Assembly (NCBI GenBank): GCA_011503125.2
Contig: WWBZ02000016.1
Location: 1,488,001 to 1,552,000, forward strand
DNA length: 64,000 nt
Origin: Botryosphaeria dothidea
Lineage: Eukaryota > Ascomycota > Dothideomycetes > Botryosphaeriales > Botryosphaeriaceae
Direction: 5' to 3'
Part shown: positions 24,981-35,853 of the stretch, piece after piece
How the letters are laid out: each line of letters starts with the position of its first letter
Position numbering within the stretch: the stretch's first letter is position 1
Position numbers and translations under genes: made by a program
The notes under the pieces: model-generated
Told to the model about the DNA's origin: nothing
The model's database searches: none
Seen by the model: only the letters and a program-made list of their open reading frames with translations

Positions 24981-26379
24981 TGCGGAGGTGTTATGTGGAG
25001 TATCAAGCGGGAGCGAGAGATAATCGCGTAGGATGGACGCGGAGGTGGTTGCAGGCGGACGGGAAGCGCGGTGGATGCAGCGAGGGGCGTCGGTCAAGCT
25101 GGGCACGGCGGGCCGTTACGGTCAGCGAAAGAAGCTTAATCGGAGTGGGCTGGTGAAGTTGTCAAGGTGAAGCTCACCGAACGGTGCTGTCCGCGTCAAG
25201 GATGCACTAGCGGCGATGGATTCGGGGGGTTGGGCTGGTGCAGAAGATCCGACGGGGCCAACGCGACGGGTGCGCTGGGTATGTGTCGCGGCGACGCGGT
25301 GGAGGGTGCGAGCAGGGTAGCCGGTGGTCTGACGAGGCTTGGGCGCGGAGCTCTGGGGTGGTCGGTGAGGGTGGAAGCTGGGAGCGTCGCGATAGAGGCG
25401 AGGACGGGAGACGGATGGCGGTGCAGACGCGACTGGGCGTGGCGAGCTCAAGAGCCTGAGGAGCGGGCTCGAGGGCTTCACAGTGGCGGCGTGAGCGGAG
25501 TCAGTTGCGTGTTCCAGCGATGAAGCAGGTTGTCAGAGGGGTGCTGTAATGTGCCGGAGTTGCAGGCCCTCTCACGGGGTTCGGCTCTAAGTAGCTTGCA
25601 CGGATGGCACCAAATCAGAATATCATAGCACTCCTGTGCTCCCATCGCCGACGCGCCTACGCCTGCACCTGCGCCAAAGACGCGCCGCAGCCCGTCGCCT
25701 GCCTGCTTTCTGCCTGCGACACACGGCTAACACGGCCCCCGCTGCTCTTTGCCATCCGCCAGCCACGCCCGCCGCCCAAGTCCCACTGCTCCTCGGCAGT
25801 GCTGCATCAGTGCGCATCTTCAAAACCCTTGCAGCGTCGCGCGAGGCAAGGCCGGGGCCATGCTCTGTTTCGACCTCCATCGCGGCCGCCACCCTCGAAC
25901 GTGGCCGCCGTCTGCACCGTACACCTGACTGCAGATGCGCTGTCGCCCGTCTCCAGCCTGTGGGAACGATTGACCTGCCATGATTCAGGCCGACCCCGCT
26001 GCCCTCCAGCAGCAGCGCCTACAGCGCCTTCACGTGGTTTTTCACTCGGCCGTCGGCTTGCTCGTTGTCGACCCAGCCCGAAATGAGCCCACGCGTCGGC
26101 AAGGATGATCAATGGGTTTCAGTGCCTGCTATAGCATGGGCTGGCTGTTATATCCATCGCCCAGCTTGCACCCTGGCTGCTGCCATCGACTGCAGCAAAC
26201 ACTTTTGCGTTTGCCAAGATTGAGTGAGCTCATTTGCATCTATACCGCTATCGCTCGTGATCCTGCGCTGTTTATACGCTGTGGATCGGCATGTGCAGCA
26301 AGTATGCCCCTGCAACACCGCTGCGGCGTCCGGCTCACCAGTCTCTGACGCCTCTCCACGAGGTCTTGCGCACTCGCGG
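24981..26379. other. Rac promoter and gene-free spacer
   Basis: 1.4 kb upstream of Rac up to the foldback element. Open frames on both strands overlap each other and lack family resemblance. No gene is supported. Confidence 0.5.
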
Positions 26380-26926
26380 CTACGGTGGGCCGGAAGCGAG
26401 AGCCCGCCACCTGGCAAAAAGGGTCACCCTCACCAATTCTGTCATTCCTTTTTCGATATGCACAAGTCTACAAGTAGTTATCTGGCTTGCGACAAGGCCT
26501 GCCAAGCAGCAGTCGAATTGCTCTACTAACCGGCAGTCGAATTACTCTACTAACCAGTAATCGAATTACGCCCTACGCCTACTAACTAGTAGTCGAATTT
26601 CTCTCCCGACTACTAGTTAGTAGAGAAATTCGACTACCGGTTAGAAGAGCAATTCGATTGCTAGTCGGCAGGCGTAGGCCGACTACTAGTTAGTAGTCGG
26701 GAGAGAAATTCGACTACTAGTTAGTAGGCGTAGGGCGTAATTCGATTACTGGTTAGTAGAGTAATTCGACTGCCGGTTAGTAGAGCAATTCGACTGCTGC
26801 TTGGCAGGCCTTGTCGCAAGCCAGATAACTACTTGTAGACTTGTGCATATCGAAAAAGGAATGACAGAATTGGTGAGGGTGACCCTTTTTGCCAGGTGGC
26901 GGGCTCTCGTTTCCGGCCCACCGTAG
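26380..26926. mobile_element. Foldback element: 236-bp near-perfect inverted repeat around a 75-bp centre
   Basis: The left arm 26380-26615 is the reverse complement of 26691-26926 with one mismatch that I can find (near base 17). The termini read CTACGGTGGGCCGG inward. Within each arm the inner half is made of degenerate tandem units of about 23 bp, each with a TCGAATT core and CTACTAAC, continuing into the centre (26616-26690). Both sides are flanked by GCGG (26376-26379 and 26927-26930), which could be a 4-bp target duplication. There is no transposase frame; the apparent frames in the two arms are mirror copies. Such structure fits a foldback MITE or a non-autonomous DNA element. The high arm identity suggests recent origin or maintenance. 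It lies 360 bp beyond the CMS1 stop codon. Confidence 0.8.
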
Positions 26927-27286
26927 GCGGCCCGTACCGGCCTCGACGATCTCTTCACACCCCGGAGCTGCCGTCCTGACGCTATTCAAGTCCCACCATT
27001 TCTCTGCTGCGTCTTGAGCGTCAATAGCCCGAATCCTCAAACCTTTTCCTCTTTTCTCGTTTGAACGTCTTACGAGAATCCCCAGATGTCTGAAACTCTT
27101 CGAAAACTATCGCGTCGGATCCCTTCCTTCCGCCGAGCCGAATCCGTAGTGCGTTAAGAAAAGAGCCTCTGGCAAATTTAGGAATATACGGACTACTACT
27201 TGCGTCCACCGTGCCGGCCGATGTGGTCGGCATGGACATCTCTCCAGCCCTATTCATTTGTGGAGAATCGCATTGCCGACAACCCC
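26927..27286. other. Spacer between the foldback element and the CMS1 3' end
   Basis: 3' flank of CMS1. A 89-codon open frame on the minus strand (27290-27021) overlaps the CMS1 stop region and has no recognisable family. Nothing else is seen. Confidence 0.5.
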
Positions 27287-28475
27287 TCAATAGAATAGCA
27301 CTTCAATCTTCTTCTCTGGCTGTCCATAGCGGCTCTTGAATTCGTCGCGGGCCAAGAGCTGAGCAAGTTCGATTTGTACTTCTCGCATATCCATTATGCC
27401 GCGCTTCTTGACGTCAATGTGCGAGGCATCGATGATAATCCTCTCAAGGCTCTTCGAGGATAACGCTCCTGCATAAAGTCAGCATTCATCTTTGGACTCA
27501 TTCGCTTCGTAAAGACACCGCGACACCGGATCAGCCACAATTGAGGATTCAAGGCACCCATCCAGACGCATGATTGGACCAAGCCACATGCAAGTTTCAT
27601 ACGCATGAATGCTTGAATTTGTCATGCGGACTTTTCGCCTCACGGTAATTAGTAGGAAATGCGCACGAATGACTTACCATTGTCAAGTAGATCAATTATC
27701 CGCTTAGGAGTACCGACGCCGATGTTCATCTTGATCTTTTTGCAAGTGTCGATTGCCTCTTGCAGTTTGATGTGTTTGGCAAAGAGCTTCGTGACCTTGG
27801 TGCCTTTGTCCTCGAATTTCCTCAAAGATCTGCGGAAAATTAGCTGATTGCCATAATTGTGGCGAAACAGATGCATACCTGACTATGTCCGCAGCTCTCA
27901 AGCCTGCCATAGCAACGACCAGAGTATGAGGCTGACCCTTCTCCTTTGACGTCTTCTTCAGATCACGCTTGGAAAATTTTTCCAAAAAGGCAGGAAGGTG
28001 TTCCAGATCTCTCTGCTGTTCCCAACTGCTGGTATCCAGAACCGCTTTCTCTGGGACTTTGTTAGCTAATTTCTTGGCAACCAATAGCAGAGACAGTTAA
28101 GCATAAGCAAATACACCAAAAAGAGCGGTTTGTGAATACAAAATGGTGGGTTTCACAAACGTAAAACGTACCCGGGACGTATCGGTCCTCCAACTCCACC
28201 ATACTGAGATCAGGCTCAAACCGCTTGGTTCTCTGCGCCATATAATCAGCCAGTAATTGGCTGTCCATGCGAGCAACTGCCAAATTCAGGCCAAATTCTT
28301 CGTTTAGATCCTCATCGTCGATGTTCTTCGGCTTTTTATTCTTTCTTCTCTTTGCTCTCTTGCTCTGCTTGGAATCTTCCTCTCTCCTCCTCTTTCCTCC
28401 GGTCCCAGGTGACGGCGAACGCGAGAAGTCGGCCTTGATGAGCGGCACGCCAGCACCGTCTTCCGAATCTGACAT
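27287..28475 (-). CDS. CMS1: Cms1-family ribosome biogenesis protein
   Basis: Four exons on the minus strand: 28475-28172, 28050-27879, 27829-27678 and 27468-27287, giving 269 residues. The N-terminal 90 residues are acidic and then very Lys/Arg-rich (KRAKRRKNKKPKN), as in nucleolar proteins. The conserved body runs through AVLDTSSW, HTLVVAMAGLRAADIVR, KLFAKHIKLQEAI and the VGTPKRIIDLLDNG motif, which recalls the motif-V region of DEAD-box helicases but without an ATP site, and ends in IIIDASHIDVKKRGI. This order is that of Cms1, a small-subunit processome-associated protein first found as a suppressor of mcm10 in yeast. An in-frame ATG 28 codons upstream (28559) would add a basic extension; the downstream ATG fits the family better. 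It is divergent to CENP-T with 233 bp between the starts. Confidence 0.87.
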
Positions 28476-28708
28476 GGTGCAATTTTGAATTCCAGGATGT
28501 AAGTTGAAAGTTTTGGAGCGAACCCTAGGCGGAAAAGAAAATGTGACCGACCCTGCCAAGAAACAGCCAGCCCTTATCGCTTATCGCCGGATCAGCGACG
28601 CGTCCATCCTTGCATCTGACGACGCGCGACCCGTCCCCACTGCTTCTGCAGACCACATAGTCGCTCAACTCTCAAATACCAGCCCAGCACCTTCATATCG
28701 CAGTCATC
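28476..28708. promoter_or_regulatory. Divergent promoter, CMS1 / CENP-T
   Basis: 233 bp between the two start codons; it must contain both initiation regions. No consensus box is obvious to me. Confidence 0.6.
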
Positions 28709-30713
28709 ATGTCCGAGCCTCCGTCCAAACGAGCGCGGACCACACCCTCCAAACCAGACGACACCGACGACGCAGCCGCTAACGCCGTGCCTGACAACGT
28801 CACTCCTAAAGCTCATGTATGCGCCGCGCAATCCCCACCGCAAGCGTTCGACTGACAACTTCGTCGAACAAATAGCTCCGCGCGCTCGCCAATGCCCTTT
28901 ACCAGCAGCAGACACGCACGCCCCAGCGCGCCGCCAGCGCCGGTCCCAGCCGCACCCCCGGCACCGCAAACCGCACGCCCGGAGCCAGCCTCCGTCAATT
29001 CCCTGTGTCGCGTCGAGTAGGCCCGCCGACTACGCCGCATGCAATTCGCGCGCTTCGGGAACGTCGCGATGCTGCGCTTGCAGCGACAGGCGGGAGGAAC
29101 AGGCGGCGCAGCGCGCTACAAGAGAGGGCGACGCCGCGAGACATTCTGAGGGCTCTGAGTCGGCGTGAGTGGGCATTGCATATCGACATTGAGAAAATGG
29201 AGGTTAATTCAGTGTATAGGGTTGGCTCCGATATCCCACCCGATTGTGCCATCCCCGGATGTGCCACAAACCACGCGGTCGAGAGTAGCGTACGATGACC
29301 TTGACGATGGACCGGATATCCCTCGCCCGCGACTATCCATGCCCTTGAACGAGGATGACGATAGCTTCCATGAGGCGCCGCCGCGGTTATCCCTAGCAAT
29401 GGAAGATATGGAAGATGCAACTCTGCATTCGATTGAGGGCGGACGGCGCGCTGTGAGCGAAGATCCGCGGCCAAGGCTCTCTATGGCGCGGTTGAGACTC
29501 AGTGAGAGGTTTGGCGATGAGTTGGAGGCTTTGAGCGAGCATGATGCCGAGGTTTACGACGAGACGATTGGCCCGCTGATGTTCAACGGCGAGGCTGAGG
29601 ATGCGCTGGACCAAGACATCACGAACAGGTTTGGGGAAGAGTATGATTATTCCATTTCAGGCTCTATGGAAGTGAATACTGACTTCGGTCCGCAGTGATA
29701 CTACGCAAGAGCTCCGTGCAATGCTCGCATCACGGACGCGCTCCCGCGTGAGCGACATCAATCTTCCGGCTGGGGTCAACCTCGACGACGAACCAACCTT
29801 CCGCTTCACAATGCCTACTCGCTCTAGAGACCCGTCGATCCTACTCCCTGTGCAAGACGATGACGAAGAAGAAGATGCCGAGGACGAAGTAGACGAGCAG
29901 GATGCTGTAACTGAAGCAGAGGAGGGGCCTGCTGGCATTCCTGCTGGGGACGACGACGAAGAAGAAGAAGTCGACTACGAGACTGACCCTGATGGTGACC
30001 TCGACCAAGAAATGGAAGTCCAGGAAGCCTCAACACTGCATCTCCGTCAAGCATCGATTCCTCGTTCTGCATCCCCAACTCTACAATCGAAGAAGCAAGT
30101 TCAAGCTCGGCGCAAGTCTCTCAAAGTTTCCCGCTATGGCACGTCATACCCATCCCTCCCATCTAGCGTTGTCAAACGGATAGCCACAAGCTTTGCCCGA
30201 CTACATAGCGGCCCCACAACGAAACTTAGTAAAGACACGCTCGATGCCATCTCACAAGCCTCGGACTGGTACTTTGAGCAAGTGGGTGAAGATTTATCTA
30301 GTTACGCTGAGCATGCTGGTCGTAAGACGATTGAGGAGGCCGACGTGGTTGCCCTGATGAGCAGGTGAGTACTCGTCATTTGCTTTTGATTCTTCTGTTT
30401 GTACGATTCATCATATGATACAATATCGTTACAAGTTTTGCGCTTGCCGGGCAACAGCAGCAAGCTTGCTTTCCTGCAATATCAACCCCTTTCAAGCATT
30501 GGATGGATCTTCGAGCTGATTGATTGCTTTCCCTATAGACAACGCCAAATCAGTGCGTCGATCACGCCCTTTTCTCTCGCGCAGAAGTATCTTCCGCGCG
30601 AGCTACTTCAAGAAATACGTATGCCGCGGGCGGCACTAAAATCCAAGCGCTCCGCTGGTCGGAAGAGGAGCAGGATGGAGATGGAGACGATCGAGGAGGA
30701 AGCGGAGGAGTGA
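28709..30713 (+). CDS. CENP-T (Cnn1) inner-kinetochore histone-fold protein
   Basis: Five exons: 28709-28816, 28876-29164, 29220-29640, 29696-30364 and 30539-30713, giving 553 residues. The C-terminal 130 residues carry the histone fold, from PSLPSSVVKRIATSFARL through KTIEEADVVALMSR to SLAQKYLPRELLQEIRMP; that final LPREL-x-QEI signature is typical of CENP-T. The long N-terminal half is disordered, with repeated short Arg-Pro-Arg-Leu-Ser-Met units (about residues 150-225) and acidic runs in the middle. In the family the N-terminus recruits the Ndc80 complex when phosphorylated, while the histone fold pairs with CENP-W on centromeric DNA. The third intron uses donor GTATGA at 29641; an alternative at AACAG/GTTTGG is possible. 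The last intron (174 bp) is the longest in the gene. It ends convergent to SURF1, 88 bp apart. Confidence 0.88.
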
Positions 30714-30801
30714 GTGGAGACTCAACAGACCGCTCACTTAAGCTACAAGAATCTCTAAGGGAATCACCTAGAGTTGTTGTAAGTCGCGTGGGCGAGCACA
30801 A

Positions 30802-32147
30802 TTACCACTCCCTGCTCTGGCGGACGCGATGAGCAACACCGCCGGCGGGCTTCTTGATGACCATCCAGAGCATGACGGATGTTGCCGCCGAGAGTGCATA
30901 CCTGGGAATAGTCAGCTTGTTCTGACACGCTGTTTCTTTCTGCGATGATACCCATGGGGAGTATGAAGCGGAGTAGTATAGGGAGTTGACGGGAAATCAA
31001 GGAATGACTTACCATGTGAAGATGTACTGCGTGTGATTGTTGCGAAGATTGACTTCCGGCGCCCTTCCGATGGGAATGCCCTTATCCGCGCGGGTCATAG
31101 ACTCGATGAGGTCAGGCTCTGTTCAATATAACCCTTGTCAGCAATCTGGACTCAACTTCCCCACCTGGCCCTGGAATTTCCCCGAGCCGCCATTCAATCT
31201 CTTAGAAATCCTAGAGGGGACTAGGAGTAAACGTACTCATTGTCTCCTCGATCCATATGGGCTGCGTTCCTGCCCACTCAGCCATCTCATTCACGTCTGG
31301 GAAATACCACACGCCCCTCTCCGGCTGGTTATCCGGCGTGAACGAGTTCTTCTTCCACGGCTCCCGCAGCAGCCCCTGCACTGTCACCTCACCCCTCGGC
31401 AGCGCCGCCGGGTCCCTGTCCCTGTGCGCCTTCTTGGTCTTCGGAATCCACCCTCTGTTCACCAGAATCGATGTGCTTCCTTTCCCCTCCTCGTCCGTCC
31501 GCTCGAGCGGTGTGACGACGAGGAAGCCGTCCTCGCCGTCGTTGAGGCGCGGGCCGACCAGCATCTCCTTGCGATGGTTGAGCACGCCTGTGGCGTAGAC
31601 GCGGCGGTAGTCGAAATCGGCGACGGCGGCCGGGTCGACGCGCGGCGGCAACGGCAGCGGCGGCTGGATCAGCCGGTCCTCGAAGCGCGCGATCAGGTCG
31701 GTCTTCCAGCCCAGGCGCTGGACTTGCCATGTCCCGAGGGCGAAGGCGGTGATGGGGATAAGCGCTGGAATTCACCATCAGTCAGGGATTTCCATTGAAA
31801 GTTGCTGAGGGTGTTATTCCTGCTCGGAATGGGCATTGTATGGGTTGTGGGATTCGGTGGCGTGTATTACCTAGAACAATCAAGCCCGGCCCGTGTTTCC
31901 TCCCTGTCTTGACCAGTTGCGCCGGCTGGTCGACAATTGAGCTGAAGCTGGGGTCGTCACCGGGCTGCGGTCCCGGCGTTTGCTGCGTGCTCTGGAAGCG
32001 GCGCTGCTGTGTCTTCCGCGGTTGCGGCCGGTGAGCGCATTGCGGGCAGCGCCATTGCGGTCGTCGCGACGTCGTTTGGGAGAGATTGCGCAGGCCGGGA
32101 GCGGCGGTCCGCACGGATTGGCGCAGCAAGAAGGGCGGCGCGCTCAT
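30802..32147 (-). CDS. SHY1: SURF1/Shy1 cytochrome c oxidase assembly protein
   Basis: Four exons on the minus strand: 32147-31871, 31764-31237, 31118-31013 and 30901-30802, giving 336 residues. The N-terminus is Arg/Ser/Gln-rich without acidic residues, as a mitochondrial presequence. TM1 is GLIVLALIPITAFALGTWQVQRL; the C-terminal TM runs through FTWYALSAATSVMLWMVI. Between them lie the conserved GPR, VNRGW, GVWYFPDV and NNHTQYIFTW motifs, so nothing essential is missing. It sits in the inner mitochondrial membrane with the loop in the intermembrane space and helps insert haem a / assemble Cox1. The four splice junctions keep these motifs whole. It is divergent to the V-ATPase assembly gene, with 163 bp between starts. 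Confidence 0.92.
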
Positions 32148-32310
32148 GACGGGTGGTGGTGGATATGTTCGGAGGAGAGAGAGTAGAGCTGTTGGTGTTT
32201 CCCGAGACGTGATCTTCGCGGCGTAGGGCTGAAGATTCCCTAGCGCGGGAACGTCATGGGTCCCTGCTAAGCTGTCTTCTTCCCCAAGCTCCACCAAACT
32301 CCCCGCGATT
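32148..32310. promoter_or_regulatory. Divergent promoter, SURF1 / Vma22-like gene
   Basis: 163 bp between the two start codons, one of the tightest divergent spacers here. It must contain both start regions; no consensus element is evident. Confidence 0.6.
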
Positions 32311-33169
32311 ATGGCAGACGTCCTTCCAACCCCGAGAGCGACACCGGAGGTCGACGAGAAGGTCGCGGTTGGAGAGACACGCGCGAAGCTTGAAGCTGCT
32401 CTTGACGAGCTTCTGAAGCGCTACCTGCTGCTTCTCGACCAATACATACAGGCGCGCCAGCAGCTTTCGTCCGATCTATCCTCCGTATGATATGCTCCCT
32501 TGGTTCATGACTCTGAGAGAGCAATGGCTAATTTAAATCAACAGAGCTACATCTCCCTCGCGCAAGCAAACTTCAACGCCTCCAACCGTCTCCGATATGG
32601 ACAGGATTTCTACGACGAGCGCATGCAGGCGCTGCGCCGAGTGTAAGAATCTCTTTTTGGTATATATAACCTGAGATACTAATTGATGCTATTACAGAAC
32701 CGTTGAAGAGAAAGAACCCACGCCTATTAGATCAATCCGTCTCGTCGACCCTCCTGCCGAATCCACCGACGACAAGAAGAAGACCGCTTCCTCTAAGGCC
32801 AAGTCTGCTGAGGAATACAAGAGCGAAGAAACTACCGACCCGGTCTCCGCGTCCATAGCCAAGCTCGACATCAATACCGAAATCGATATTCAATCCTCCG
32901 CCGAAACACTTGCGCCGGATGCAGCGAAGGAGAAGAAAGACAAGGCGGACAATAAGGAAAGCAAAGAAGGCAGCCAAAAGGCTAGGCCGGACGACCCGAT
33001 CCGATGGTTCGGCATTCTCGTCCCACCGGCCCTGCGTAGCGCACAGAGCACATTCGTGAAGACGGTGGAAGGGCCGGTGCCAAAGTTGGTGAACCTGGCG
33101 GCAGAAATGCGAGAGCTCGAGATTGAGATTGGACGAGCAAGGAAGGCTATTAGAAAGAACATTGGCTGA
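32311..33169 (+). CDS. V-ATPase assembly factor, Vma22/CCDC115-like
   Basis: Three exons: 32311-32484, 32545-32642 and 32698-33169, giving 247 residues. The N-terminal third is helical with the LDELLKRYLLLLDQYIQARQ heptad-like stretch and the conserved SLAQANF and YGQDFYDERMQA motifs. A Lys/Glu/Ser-rich disordered linker (about 95-185) follows, and then the C-terminal DPIRWFGILVPPALR motif and a final coiled coil with ELEIEIGRARKAI. This arrangement is that of Vma22/CCDC115, an ER-associated chaperone needed to build the V0 sector of the vacuolar ATPase. It has no membrane span and presumably works with Vma12/Vma21. I am fairly sure of the family; the fungal homologues are poorly conserved in length. 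Confidence 0.8.
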
Positions 33170-33439
33170 GAGTTGGATGATGATAAGCGGCATAGCTGCA
33201 TGGCACTGCGCTCCCATAAAGAGTAAACCCAGTAATTACTTACGTAGAACAAGGCTGGAAGACTCTCCTTGCTAACCGCTAAACAAGTGGGGACAGTGGG
33301 ACAGTCAGAGTAAGAGCAAAAAATAATACCGAAGTTATGCTATATATTTTTTTTCCTTCTGTTCAGGCTACCTACAATGCATGATAGCTCTGTCCAAACC
33401 ATTATCTCCACACTTCTCGCCCAAGAGTCTCCCAGGACT

Positions 33440-34906
33440 CTAATAGCCGGCGCCACTGTCCGCACCCTTGCTACCCTCATCAATAATGCCATTCGCACTC
33501 ACAGCCTCTCTCGCCTCCTTCAGAATCGGCACACCTGAACTCGTGCCAATCCTCTCTGCACCCGCCAGCAGCACCTTCCTCGCGCTCTCCAGACCCCTAA
33601 CACCACCACTCGCCTTGACCCACATCCTCTCCTTGCCCTCGCTCCTGCCGATGGCCTTAATCGCGCCAACCATGGTCCGCACGTCCTCGACTGTGGCGCC
33701 CCTACCGTTGAAGCCGGTCGATGTCTTGACGCAGTCGATGCCAGCGTAAGCAGCCAGGGTGGTGGCAGCGACAATATCAGAAGAGGCGAGCTGCGAGGTC
33801 TCAAGGATGAGCTTGATGGGCGTGGGCAGCGTGGCGGCGCGCAGCGTAATCAGCTCGGTGTAGACGGCGGCGTACTTCTTGGCTAGCAGCTGCGGGTAGT
33901 TGATGACGACGTCGAGTTCCGAGGCGCCCGCGGCGACGGCGTTGGTGGCCTCCCTGTGGACGGTGTTCAACTCGGAGCGCTGAGTTCGAGGGAAGAGAGG
34001 ATGACTTACTTGACTTTCTCCTCGGTGGTATAGGTGCCCTCGTGGAAGCCGACGACGCAGGCTACGCCGACGCCGGTGCCCTTGAGGTTGGAAACGGCGC
34101 GAGGAACGAAGTTGAGGCGAACGCAGACGGTCTGAATGGAACGATGTTAGGAGCTGTACAAGTGTCTGAGGAAAGACCAAAGTAGCAAATGAAGTAGTGC
34201 ACAGAGAGCTGTGAAAGAAGGTTGGCAGCATACCGACCGACAGTGATATTTCCGGATGCCCCATCTTGCCAGTTCGATCAAAGCATACAAACAAATCTTC
34301 CGGAAGATATAAACTGATATAAAGCAGAACAGTGAAGCATTACAACACATGTGTTCATGGGTGGTTGGAGTTTGAAGTGGCTGCAGACGGTAGGAGCAGA
34401 ACAAATCGTCTCCGAACCATGACTTCGACAACGTCGGGATGGGTAAATTGCAGCGACAATAGACTTCTGCATCACTGTATGGAGCATGGGAATACAATGC
34501 AACAATGGAGGTAAGATCCCCCATTAAAAGGGTCGACTGATAGTTGAGAAAGTGATAATAGAAAGAAAATATTGCAATCCTTCGAACTTGAAAACATGGA
34601 GCGAGGCAGCATCTTTCTCAGAGCGAGAGCACAACATGAAAGAAAGCAAAAATTAATGAAAAAGCAACACTGTCAACTTACCGCAAACTTATCCTTCTTT
34701 GCTTCCTCACACAGTGCATCAATCTGGGCCTCCGTGGCGTCGAGCTTCAGCAGAGTGTGGTCGACAGTCTTGGCCAGGCTGTCCAGGGTAAGGTTGGAGA
34801 CCAGGTCCTTGCCGGCAACCTCGTCGATCACCAACTTGCTCTGCGTCTCATCCGCCAGCTTCTGCCAGTCGGCATCAGTGGATGGTGCGGTCGAAATGAG
34901 CGGCAT
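33440..34906 (-). CDS. Deoxyribose-phosphate aldolase (DeoC family)
   Basis: Three exons on the minus strand: 34906-34682, 34131-34010 and 33953-33440, giving 286 residues. It cleaves 2-deoxyribose 5-phosphate to glyceraldehyde 3-phosphate and acetaldehyde. The TIM barrel starts at TVDHTLLKLDA and includes TVCVRLNFV, GVACVVGFHEG and ELDVVINY. The Schiff-base lysine is K192 (GIDCVKTSTGF), the second lysine K229 (WVKASGGV) and the acid residue D130, all present. An extra N-terminal segment of about 45 residues precedes the barrel. The first intron is 550 bp, by far the longest in the window, with normal donor GTAAGT and acceptor TTCAG; the exon 1/2 join KFA/TVC is typical of the family. The enzyme is cytosolic and feeds deoxynucleoside carbon into central metabolism. 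It is convergent to the Vma22-like gene. Confidence 0.93.
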
Positions 34907-35853
34907 TTTTGGTAAGATCTCAGACTATGGGGGTCGAGTTGGTGACAAGTAATAGCAGCGGTTGGTGGATGTATGCAAATGTTTGTAATGCGGCTGTCTG
35001 CGCAGTGAGGGGTGCGCTAGCTCTCGAAGGTGGGATGGCGTGGAGGAAAAAGTGGCTTGCACGCGGGGCAACAAGCCTCTTTTAAAAACAGGGAGGCACT
35101 CAACCAAGGACTTGACCAAGCCGTTGCGGCGAAAAAAAAAAACAAAGCAGAGGGGCACGTGGGAAAATTAAAACACGAGCGCCGCAATGTGCCACATACA
35201 GAAGGTGGGACCTGCGTCCTGTGGCATTTTGCTGGATCGAGTTTAGCTGTGGGGTGGTCGAAGCGGAGATAGACTGGAGACACCGGCCATCGGTGGGCGC
35301 CGGTAGCCGTTGGCGAGCGTCAGGGTGTCTCGTTCATGATTCACGTCACGGAGCTGGGCCAACTGAGCACGCAAAAAGTTTGGTTCAGAAATTGAGTTAC
35401 ACGAAAGACCGCAAGAGCATGTTGTAGGTATCCTCGATGCTACAAACGGGTCCTCACCTCCGAGTAAAACAAAGGAGGCTCATGCGAATGTCATCATCTC
35501 CCCTCCCAGCATGCGTTATACACAAAAACAGAGAGGAAAAAGAAAGGGAAGGAGAGAGCTTTGACGCGCTAGAACCAGCAGCACACGCGGGGAAAAGGCG
35601 TAATCATGTCGCCAAGATATCCGGAACTCCCGATTTTTGTTCGATTCAGCCGCTTTGCAGCAGTGCTGGCTTGCTTCGCATTCGGTAACCAGGATGGATC
35701 CCTCTTCTATCCTGCAAGGTGATTCCGTGTGGTCTCTAACACGCCATTTTTTGAAAGTCCATGAATTTCGTGTCTCTTGGAGAAGCAACCGCCACCGCCG
35801 TAGATTTTTCACACCATGCCCTGCACCGCCCCTAGCTCATTGAAGCGAGCAGT
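34907..35853. other. Spacer: aldolase promoter and RPS27 3' flank
   Basis: 0.95 kb holding the upstream region of the aldolase gene (left) and 3' sequence of RPS27 (right). An A-run near 35130 is the only notable simple sequence. No gene is supported. Confidence 0.5.

Noticed and set aside
26746..27040. Two open frames that look like a duplicated protein flanking 26.65 kb
   Set aside because: They are mirror translations of the two arms of the foldback element, not genes.
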